This document shows positions 1 to 4,767 of a DNA stretch of 7,455 nt, in pieces. Origin of the DNA: DP-36 sp036004365. Its GTDB lineage: Bacteria > Desulfobacterota > Binatia > UBA9968. The position numbers and the translations under genes were made by a program. Where the stretch lies: NCBI GenBank assembly GCA_036004365.1, contig DASYRN010000014.1, forward strand, positions 1-7,455, written 5' to 3'. The stretch's first letter is position 1, and each line of letters begins with the position of its first letter. Below the pieces are notes generated by a model. It saw only the letters and a list, made by a program, of their open reading frames with translations. It was not told where the DNA came from and searched no databases.

Positions 1-848
1 GCGACCACGAGATGACCGTCGTCATCAAAGGCAATCCCATCAGCACCATTGATGCTTTCAGCGAAGACAGTGATCTTAACCGTTGACGTTGACAGATCGA
101 GCTCCAAGATGCGGTCGTCCCCAGTATTGGCAATAAAGAGGTGGCCGTTGCTGCCGAAGTCTATTCCATTCGCTCCAAAAGCCGGGAAGCCGGCGGTCGC
201 CAGAAGACCGTCGTGTGCGACTGTGTTAACCGTGCAAGACGGCGCGCAAGTTTGGAGATTGTCAATGCGAAAGATCGCCCCCTGGAATGAGTCAGAAACG
301 AATAGTTGGCCCGCCCCGTTAAATTTGAGGGCGTTGGGAGCGGCGGCGTTGTTGCCAAAGACAATTGTGTCTTTGCTCCCGTCAGGATTAAGAACATCCA
401 GAGGGCCGGGCGCTCCTACTCCTAGGGTGGTGATAATGGCCACCTCCTCAATCGGCGTCTTGTCGTTGAAATCTGCTGCAATCCGCTGGATTTTCGAAGT
501 CCGTCCCACCAGCGCGCTGGCATTGCAGATGTAGACCTTGTTGTCCGATTGGTTAAATTCAAGCCCGAGGAGAGGATCTCCGCCAAAGTCGCGCTGCGCG
601 ACGAGCTTGCCATTTTTTGTGAACCGCAGCAGTTTGTTGCTGTTGGGGCCGGTGTCGAACGTGGCCACGTAAATGTCGCCGTTATGAGGATTCGCCGCGA
701 TCCCCTCGGGAAAGCGCACGCCGTCAGGCAGCGTAACGAATCTCTCCGCCGCCTCTCTTTTGACAATGATCCCGTCGCTCGCCCAGACTATACCTGCAAA
801 CACGATAGTGAAGAACAAGGTAGCGACAAAAAAAGAAGATCTTCTCAT
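1..848 (-). CDS. Exported NHL/SMP-30-like beta-propeller protein, 3' end beyond window
   Basis: The open frame runs from ATG at 848 to the window edge without a stop, giving 282 visible residues; the C-terminus is missing. The start is supported by AGGAG six bases upstream. Residues 1-23 form a Sec signal peptide (MRRSSFFVATLFF..., likely cut after VWA). The rest has repeats of the NHL/SMP-30 propeller type: FPEGIAANPHNGDIYVA, LLGLEFNQSDNKVYICN, PNALKFNGAGQLFVSDS, NGIDFGSNGHLFIANT and DGIAFDDDGHLVV. Each repeat has the hydrophobic-Gly-Asn/Asp-Gly turn of one blade. Two cysteines in TCAPSC could form a local disulfide. Related proteins include lactonases, strictosidine-synthase-like enzymes and non-enzymatic binding propellers; I cannot choose among these because no metal-site set is clear and the end is absent. 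It resembles the propeller encoded at 1527-2858 in repeat style, so the two may be distant paralogues. A hairpin separates it from the gene upstream. Confidence 0.85.
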   Translation of the reverse strand, partial: MRRSSFFVATLFFTIVFAGIVWASDGIIVKREAAERFVTLPDGVRFPEGIAANPHNGDIYVATFDTGPNSNKLLRFTKNGKLVAQRDFGGDPLLGLEFNQSDNKVYICNASALVGRTSKIQRIAADFNDKTPIEEVAIITTLGVGAPGPLDVLNPDGSKDTIVFGNNAAAPNALKFNGAGQLFVSDSFQGAIFRIDNLQTCAPSCTVNTVAHDGLLATAGFPAFGANGIDFGSNGHLFIANTGDDRILELDLSTSTVKITVFAESINGADGIAFDDDGHLVV

Positions 849-864
849 TTCCTTCTCCTCGCGA

Positions 865-897
865 AGAAAGGCCCTGGGATCATCCAGAGGCCTTTCT
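865..897 (-). terminator. Strong intergenic hairpin, possible weak terminator
   Basis: A 9-bp arm AGAAAGGCC (865-873) pairs with GGCCTTTCT (889-897). It continues into a 4-bp CTGG/CCAG stem (874-877 with 884-887) with a single bulged base at 888 and a 6-nt loop. In minus-strand reading it lies between the stop of the small exported protein (967) and the start of the partial propeller (848). The bases after the stem on that strand are TCGCGAGG, so there is no clean U-tract, although the 3' arm itself ends in TTTCT. It could be a leaky terminator, an mRNA-stabilising 3' end or an attenuator ahead of the next ribosome site. Confidence 0.55.
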
Positions 898-966
898 CAG
901 CCAAATTACAGTAGGCACTATGTAGTCTAAGGATCCGACGCCTTATGCCCTGCCCTGCTGGAATCA

Positions 967-1482
967 CTAATCGCTTTTATTGCTCTTCGGAATGCCGGCC
1001 GCGAACCAGACCCCGAGAACGCCAGTAGTGGTATTGAAGCTCCGGATCAGGAGCACTGGGTTGGCACAGACCGGTGGCGGCAATGGACTAAGCGTGTCTT
1101 TGATCTTAAAGTCTCCATCAGGTTCCAGCGGCACACCATGCGGCGTACTAGAAGCCACGCCACCACAGAAGAGTGTTGCGCCGACGGTCTGGTTGGCGTT
1201 CGTCCCTATGGTATCGCCTCCAGCCAACAACAGCCCCTCCCCATCGACCTGGATATCCCCGTTCGTCTTTATCTTGGCATCCAGGTCGCTTATCCTCCAA
1301 AACTGGCCGGGAGGGCTGACACCCTGGACAGTGTTAGCCACTGGGACAGCGGGAGTACCTCTCAATGGACTAACCCCGATGCCGCCCTCGAATCTCACCA
1401 GGGTGTCATCTCCTATGACGGGTAAGGCAAAGAATCCTAGGATAAGCAGCACGGGAATAGGTACAATCAAAACTTTTTTCAT
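967..1482 (-). CDS. Small exported protein of unknown function
   Basis: The protein has 171 residues from ATG 1482. This start is favoured over an upstream in-frame ATG at 1500 because AAAGGAGG lies seven bases before it. Residues 1-24 are a Sec signal peptide (MKKVLIVPIPVLLILGFFAL..., likely cut after VIG or close by). The mature part is rich in Gly, Pro, Val and Asn and contains FEGGIGVSPLRG, GVSPPGQFWRISDLDAKI, DGEGLLLAGGDTIGTN, VPLEPDGDFKI and a final WFAAGIPK. Two cysteines (TLFCGG and PPVCAN) could form a disulfide. There is no CxxCH, no lipobox and no later membrane segment. I recognise the general look of small secreted proteins found beside propeller genes in environmental bacteria, but no named function. 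It starts 44 nt after the propeller gene at 1527-2858 with no terminator between, so the two are probably co-transcribed and may work together outside the inner membrane. Confidence 0.85.
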   Translation of the reverse strand: MKKVLIVPIPVLLILGFFALPVIGDDTLVRFEGGIGVSPLRGTPAVPVANTVQGVSPPGQFWRISDLDAKIKTNGDIQVDGEGLLLAGGDTIGTNANQTVGATLFCGGVASSTPHGVPLEPDGDFKIKDTLSPLPPPVCANPVLLIRSFNTTTGVLGVWFAAGIPKSNKSD

Positions 1483-1526
1483 GACAGCGCCTCCTTTCAA
1501 GGTTTCGAGGGCACGCCAGCGGAATC

Positions 1527-2858
1527 TTAATGAACCGGGAGCGGCAAGCCCGGAATCTTCAGCTCCTGGTCCATGCAGGAGATCTTGCCTAGAATCGCTG
1601 TGCCCGGCACGATCTCTCCACCCGTGTTGGGGGAGTTGTCGCGCCGGTTGCCGTCAGACATAGATGTGCAGAATAGCTTACCGGTCAGGAAAGGGCTGGT
1701 TGGGAATTCAAGAATGTGATTGTTGCCGACACTCTGGTCGCCCGCATTTCTCAATCCAACTCCAAATCCAACTGGGTTCGGTAAGTTCACCGGATTGCGG
1801 AAAATTTCGAAGACCTCTCCATCCTTCGTAACAACCGCCACCGCGTTGCGCTCATTGGCATCCACCCAGATATTTCCTTCCTTGTCCAGAGCAATGCCGT
1901 CGCCGCCTTCGAGAATGGGATGAGCTACAAAGACATTGCTGAGGCAGAGGGTGTTGGCCGTAAATGTGGTGTCACAGCCGGTCGGACTCTTGAGATCCCC
2001 ATGCCGGTCGAATTCCACCTTCCACAGCGCTCCGCGAGCGGTATCAATATTGAAGAGATCCCCCTTCTTGTTGAAGGCTAAGCCGTTGGCTACGAGGGGT
2101 TGGGAACCAAGGGCACAGGGAGTAGTGAATGGTGCTGGACAGACGGTGTTAAGTGCCGCGTTGCGAGTTGTTGGCGTCACTAATATAACACCAGGCGGTA
2201 ACGCGCGAACATCGCGCCCGACTCCACCGACGCCACTCACTAAGTTCACCTCATTCGCCATCGGCTGGATCCGAAAAACTTCAATGCAGTTTTTTTCCGC
2301 CCCCAATGTGCAGTCCGCTTCCGGGCCAGTAATTTTCCATACTCGGCCTTGACCTGTGACCCCATCGCTTGTCCAAAGATTTCCATCTTCGTCGAAGGCC
2401 AGCCCGTTGGTTCCTGGGGCGCCCTGAGCAAAAATAGTCGCATCCGGCGGGCTTGCTGAATTCGGCTTCAAGATTCTGTAGATCCTGCCCGCCGTGCCGT
2501 CCGCCTGGTAGAGATTTCCCGCAGCATCGAACGCGATGCCCGTAAAGGCGCAGCTGGCTATGGTTATTGCGCCTATATTGGTTGGCACGTTTCCAACCAC
2601 GGTCAGACTCGGCTTATGGATGTTAATTTGCCAGATTGGGCAGGGAGTGGCCCCCGATCCGCCGATGTATAGGTTAGCGACGCCGTCGCCGGTCAGGCCT
2701 TCGACCGGGCGCGGTAGGGTAACTAGAGTCGTAAAAGTCGCATCCTGCGGAAACTGATGCTTATTACCCTTATCATCTTTGTCAGCGGCTGAGACGGAAG
2801 AAAGAGTGAAAACCGCAAGAAAAAGGAAGACGGCGCAAGTAAACGACCTGGCTTTCAT
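1527..2858 (-). CDS. Exported NHL/SMP-30-like beta-propeller protein
   Basis: The protein has 443 residues. ATG 2858 is preceded by AGGGAGGG about seven bases upstream. Residues 1-25 form a Sec signal peptide (MKARSFTCAVFLFLAVF..., cut near VSAA), followed by a charged DKDDKGNK stretch. The body has several propeller blades with the typical turn: FTGIAFDAAGNLYQAD, TNGLAFDEDGNLWTSDG, ANGLAFNKKGDLFNID and GDGIALDKEGNIWVDA. A C-terminal segment (GKISCMDQELKIPGLPLP) carries one of several cysteines. This pattern is known from NHL-repeat and SMP-30/gluconolactonase-like proteins, some of which are lactonases while others bind ligands; no catalytic set is evident to me. The gene follows the cytochrome gene after 66 nt, with a hairpin in that gap, and leads into the small exported protein at 967-1482. 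Export plus this neighbourhood points to a periplasmic or extracellular role. Confidence 0.87.
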   Translation of the reverse strand: MKARSFTCAVFLFLAVFTLSSVSAADKDDKGNKHQFPQDATFTTLVTLPRPVEGLTGDGVANLYIGGSGATPCPIWQINIHKPSLTVVGNVPTNIGAITIASCAFTGIAFDAAGNLYQADGTAGRIYRILKPNSASPPDATIFAQGAPGTNGLAFDEDGNLWTSDGVTGQGRVWKITGPEADCTLGAEKNCIEVFRIQPMANEVNLVSGVGGVGRDVRALPPGVILVTPTTRNAALNTVCPAPFTTPCALGSQPLVANGLAFNKKGDLFNIDTARGALWKVEFDRHGDLKSPTGCDTTFTANTLCLSNVFVAHPILEGGDGIALDKEGNIWVDANERNAVAVVTKDGEVFEIFRNPVNLPNPVGFGVGLRNAGDQSVGNNHILEFPTSPFLTGKLFCTSMSDGNRRDNSPNTGGEIVPGTAILGKISCMDQELKIPGLPLPVH

Positions 2859-2883
2859 GATTTTTCCCTCCCTTTAAATGACA

Positions 2884-2908
2884 AGCCCCGGACTTCTCAG
2901 CCGGGGCT
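2884..2908 (-). terminator. Perfect 8-bp inverted repeat between cytochrome and propeller genes
   Basis: AGCCCCGG (2884-2891) and CCGGGGCT (2901-2908) form a GC-rich 8-bp stem with a 9-nt loop. On the minus strand the stem is followed by TGTCATTT, a poor U-tract. It sits 16 nt past the cytochrome stop and about 25 nt before the propeller start, just upstream of that gene's ribosome site. It may be a partial terminator that lowers propeller expression relative to the peroxiredoxin-cytochrome pair, or an mRNA 3'-end protector. I see no convincing promoter between the hairpin and the propeller start, so some read-through seems necessary. Confidence 0.6.
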
Positions 2909-2924
2909 CGTTTCGACGGGTTAG

Positions 2925-3377
2925 TTACTCAGGGTATTTTTCAGCTCGGAAGGCTTTATGGCAGGAGCCGCAGACATCGCCGAGAGCCTTGACCTTTACT
3001 TTAACCGCTTCATCGTCTTTGGCTTTGGCGGCATCCGCTAGTTCACTGGCCGCTTTGTTTAACTTCACAGGATTCTGCTTGAACTCATCAAATTTTTCCC
3101 AGATCTCGGCTTTGGCCTTGGTTTTTCCCTTGGTGCTGCCTTTGGGGAAGAGATCGGGAATCTTCTCTGACGTTCCCATGATCTCTTTGGCCTTTGCTTC
3201 TATAGTTGCGTAGTCCTTTTCCTCCACAGCTCCTTTAATCGCTTTGGCTGCTGCGCTTTGCTGCTTCATGAGCTTTTGCCTTTTTTCAATCACCTCCTCC
3301 TGAGCGAAAAGCTCCGCAGTGATGAAGAGTGAAAATAGAGCAAACACAGTTGCCCATAAGAATCTACCTTGATGCAT
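2925..3377 (-). CDS. Class II c-type cytochrome (cytochrome c'/c-556 type), periplasmic
   Basis: The protein has 150 residues from ATG 3377, chosen because AAGGAG lies about six bases upstream; an in-frame ATG at 3395 has no such site. Residues 1-25 form a signal peptide ending LFA. The single heme-binding motif CGSCH (Cys136, Cys139, His140) lies ten residues from the C-terminus in DVCGSCHKAFR, which is the class II placement; class I cytochromes carry it near the N-terminus. The N-terminal helix EKRQKLMKQQSAAAKAIKG matches the RxxxM region of this four-helix family, and Met37 could be the distal heme ligand, as in c-556 types. The mature protein is very Lys/Ala/Glu rich. Members move electrons or bind NO in the periplasm. 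It starts 29 nt after the peroxiredoxin stop, so co-transcription is likely and electron delivery to, or shared stress defence with, that enzyme is an inference. Confidence 0.92.
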   Translation of the reverse strand: MHQGRFLWATVFALFSLFITAELFAQEEVIEKRQKLMKQQSAAAKAIKGAVEEKDYATIEAKAKEIMGTSEKIPDLFPKGSTKGKTKAKAEIWEKFDEFKQNPVKLNKAASELADAAKAKDDEAVKVKVKALGDVCGSCHKAFRAEKYPE

Positions 3378-3406
3378 TTTTGTCTCCTTTCTCATGAACA
3401 GTTTTT

Positions 3407-3976
3407 CTAACTGCCTTTGTTAATTTTCCTTACCTCGTCAAGTAATGCCTCAGTTGAGAGCAGATCCTTCTCGGTGTTGGTGGGTCGAATGCTCTTAAAA
3501 CGCACAATCCCCTCCTTGTCGATAATCACATAGGAGCGTCGAGCAAGACCTCTTTTTTCATCCAGCACCCCATACTCCCTCAAAACTTTGCGAGTACCCT
3601 CGAAGTCACGGGGACCAGCGGCTAGAAGAGGAAATTGGATCTTTGTAAAATCTGCAAAGGCCTTTTGGGAGAATATTGTGTTAACGCTGATGCCGAGAAC
3701 CTCGGTATTTTCTGCCTGAAATTTAGCATAGCTGTCGTCCGAACCGGACGCCTGAAGCTGCTTTATTCAGGCAGGGTCATAGTCTAGGACGTAAAAATTA
3801 ATGAGAACATTCTTTCCTTTAAGGCTGCTGAGCTTGACCTTACCTCCCTTGGTGCTGTCGAGTTCAAAATCCGGCGCTGGCTCTCCTACTTCTCCGGCGG
3901 TCGCAAAATGGACCATTGCCATGAGAAAAGAAATCGCAAGGAGCAAAACCAACGTTACACTTTTCATCGGTTTCAT
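3407..3976 (-). CDS. Exported selenocysteine-containing peroxiredoxin (AhpC/TSA family), in-frame TGA at codon 70
   Basis: Read with TGA (3769-3767) as selenocysteine, this is a 189-residue protein ending at TAG 3409-3407. ATG 3976 follows a perfect AAGGAGG, though only three bases away; ATG 3967, 12 bases from it, is the alternative start. Residues 1-27 are a Sec signal peptide (...MVHFATA). The mature part begins VGEPAPDFEL, then KVKLSSLKGKNVLINFYVLDYDPA followed by U70 and IKQLQASG. Family members have the peroxidatic Cys at exactly this place (FYPLDFTPxC-type). The half after the TGA is intact peroxiredoxin: FQAENTEVLGISVN, FADFTKIQFPLLA, REYGVLDEKRGLARRSYVIIDKEGIVRF, with Arg146/147 as the likely active-site Arg. 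The protein has no cysteine at all, so it would be a one-Sec enzyme using an outside reductant. The usual Pro and Thr of PxxxTxxC are Val63 and Asp67. The expected role is reducing peroxides in the periplasm. A pseudogene or sequencing error is the alternative, made unlikely by the position of the stop and the hairpin behind it. Confidence 0.86.
3725..3769 (-). promoter_or_regulatory. Candidate bacterial SECIS element directly after the in-frame UGA
   Basis: Immediately 3' of the UGA (3769-3767) the mRNA can fold into a hairpin. The upper stem pairs CGUCC (3750-3746) with GGACG (3740-3736) and has an apical loop GGUUC; the outer loop bases could also close as one more G-C pair. A lower stem pairs AGCA (3762-3759) with UGCU (3728-3725) and GCU (3758-3756) with AGC (3733-3731), with a UA bulge and a small internal loop. 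The apical loop begins 21 nt after the UGA, within the range known for bacterial SECIS elements. Its GGU resembles the GGUC loop of E. coli fdhF bound by SelB. This is my own pairing, not a computed fold. Confidence 0.72.
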
Positions 3977-3979
3977 GTT

Positions 3980-3986
3980 CCTCCTT
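3980..3986 (-). promoter_or_regulatory. Shine-Dalgarno site of the selenoperoxiredoxin gene
   Basis: AAGGAGG is a perfect anti-16S match. Its spacing is 3 nt to ATG 3976 and 12 nt to ATG 3967, so neither start is ideal. Both give the same signal peptide core (MKSVTLVLLLAISF), so the mature protein is unaffected. Confidence 0.75.
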
Positions 3987-4036
3987 AAATTGTAAGACGA
4001 AATCTTTAAGGAAATATTCTCCTCAAGGGCGTGACA

Positions 4037-4066
4037 TATATCTCGTACTCGGGGGACCTGTGTCAA
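4037..4066 (-). promoter_or_regulatory. Sigma70-like promoter for the peroxiredoxin-cytochrome operon
   Basis: A consensus -35 TTGACA (4066-4061) is followed after 18 nt by GATATA (4042-4037); AGATAT with a 17-nt spacer is an alternative -10. Transcription would begin near 4030, leaving a leader of about 50 nt before ATG 3976. The first base of the -35 box is also the last base of the GC-rich palindrome at 4066-4107, so anything binding there could block the promoter. The presence of a promoter here suggests the peroxiredoxin operon is transcribed independently of the two-component genes upstream. Confidence 0.6.
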
Positions 4067-4107
4067 TCCCCCATTCGGGGGGTTTTTAAGCCCCCCCATC
4101 TGGGGAT
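4066..4107. terminator. 42-nt GC-rich palindrome at the end of the response regulator gene
   Basis: On the plus strand the arms are AT(C)5 (4066-4072), (G)6 (4077-4082), (C)7 (4091-4097) and (G)4AT (4102-4107). The outer arms pair with each other and the inner arms pair with each other across TTTTTAAG, giving a two-part stem with an ATTC/ATCT internal loop. Neighbouring arms can also pair into alternative small hairpins. It begins one base after the response regulator stop, so it is placed like a terminator or transcript end for that operon, but no U-tract follows on the minus strand. Confidence 0.65.
4068..4087 (+). terminator. Plus-strand intrinsic terminator motif
   Basis: Reading on the plus strand, CCCCC-ATTC-GGGGG is followed by one G and five T, the classic layout of a rho-independent terminator. 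No plus-strand gene leads into it, so if it is real it would stop antisense transcription entering the two-component operon from the peroxiredoxin side. Confidence 0.45.
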
Positions 4108-4767
4108 CTAATCCAGGCCTTCTCTTACGGCCAGTACGGCGGCTTCGGTGCGGTTTTTGACTTCGAGTTTGCGGAAAAGTCCTTTCAGATGGGTTTTGAT
4201 CGTTTCTCGGGCCACATGGGTCAGCCGGCTTATTTCCTCGTTATTGAGTCCTTCGGCGACGAGCTGGAGAACCCTGAGCTCAAGGTCGGAAAGACCATAT
4301 TTCTCGCTGAACTGTCTTTCTCTTTCTTCCTGCGAAAGATCTTCGTGGTTCCGAGATGAATCGAGGGTAAGGTGAGCCAGGTATGGGGAGGAGTGGATCT
4401 TGCCCGCGTGGGTATGACGTAAGATCTCAATAAAGTCGGCTTGATCGGCATCCTTAAGGATATAGCCCGTGGCACCGGCCTTCAGGGCCGAGATGATCTT
4501 TTCGTCATCGTCGTGGATCGAAAGCATCAAAATTTTCGTCTTGGGCACCACGGTCGCTATGAGTTTTGCGGCTTTGATCCCGTCCATTTTTGGCATTCGA
4601 ACATCCAGAAGCGCTATGTCGGGCTCTTTTTCGCGGGCTTTTAGGACTGCCTCTTGACCATCGGCAGCTTCGGCGACGACCTTGATATCCTTTTCGCTCT
4701 CCAGTAATTTTCTTAGGCTCTGTCGGAACAGTCTCTCGTCGTCGGCGATCAATAGTCTAAGCGGCAT
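4108..4767 (-). CDS. NarL/FixJ-family response regulator
   Basis: The protein has 219 residues from ATG 4767; an in-frame ATG at 4791 would add eight residues but the receiver domain starts naturally at MPLRLLIADDE. The receiver domain (about 1-120) has the acidic pair Asp9-Asp10, phospho-acceptor Asp55 in LLDVRMPKMDG, Ser83 in MLSIHDDDE and Lys105 in YILKDAD. A linker with an acidic, Ser-rich stretch leads to a LuxR-type helix-turn-helix (about 159-215: LSDLELRVLQLVAEGLNNEEISRLTHVARETIKTHLKGLFRKLEV). All phosphorylation residues are present, so it should be an active DNA-binding regulator. It overlaps the 3' end of the kinase gene by 11 nt, which implies translational coupling and cognate pairing. 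Its targets are unknown; its own operon and the adjacent peroxiredoxin operon are the first candidates, by position only. Confidence 0.95.
   Translation of the reverse strand: MPLRLLIADDERLFRQSLRKLLESEKDIKVVAEAADGQEAVLKAREKEPDIALLDVRMPKMDGIKAAKLIATVVPKTKILMLSIHDDDEKIISALKAGATGYILKDADQADFIEILRHTHAGKIHSSPYLAHLTLDSSRNHEDLSQEERERQFSEKYGLSDLELRVLQLVAEGLNNEEISRLTHVARETIKTHLKGLFRKLEVKNRTEAAVLAVREGLD

Noticed and set aside
422..766. 114-codon minus-strand open frame
   Set aside because: It is an out-of-frame shadow of the partial propeller gene; the true frame, open to the window edge, has a signal peptide and propeller repeats while this one is a low-complexity Arg/Ser-rich product.
549..914. 121-codon plus-strand open frame
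   Set aside because: It lies opposite the start of the partial propeller and through the hairpin at 865-897, with no ribosome site or domain signal.
980..1663. 227-codon plus-strand open frame
   Set aside because: It is antisense to the small exported protein and the end of the propeller gene, has no ribosome site, and its product has no recognisable motif; the minus-strand genes have signal peptides and ribosome sites.
3407..3766. Pseudogene or frameshift explanation for the peroxiredoxin 3' half
   Set aside because: No frame change is needed, there is no second stop, and downstream motifs are intact. A random nonsense mutation would rarely hit exactly the catalytic Cys codon and be followed by a SECIS-like hairpin.
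3767..4099. A complete 110-residue protein ending at the TGA at 3767
   Set aside because: The N-terminal 41 codons precede the strong ribosome site and include promoter DNA, and the peroxiredoxin fold is only one third present at the stop. The same frame continues with the missing parts, so the stop is better read as Sec.
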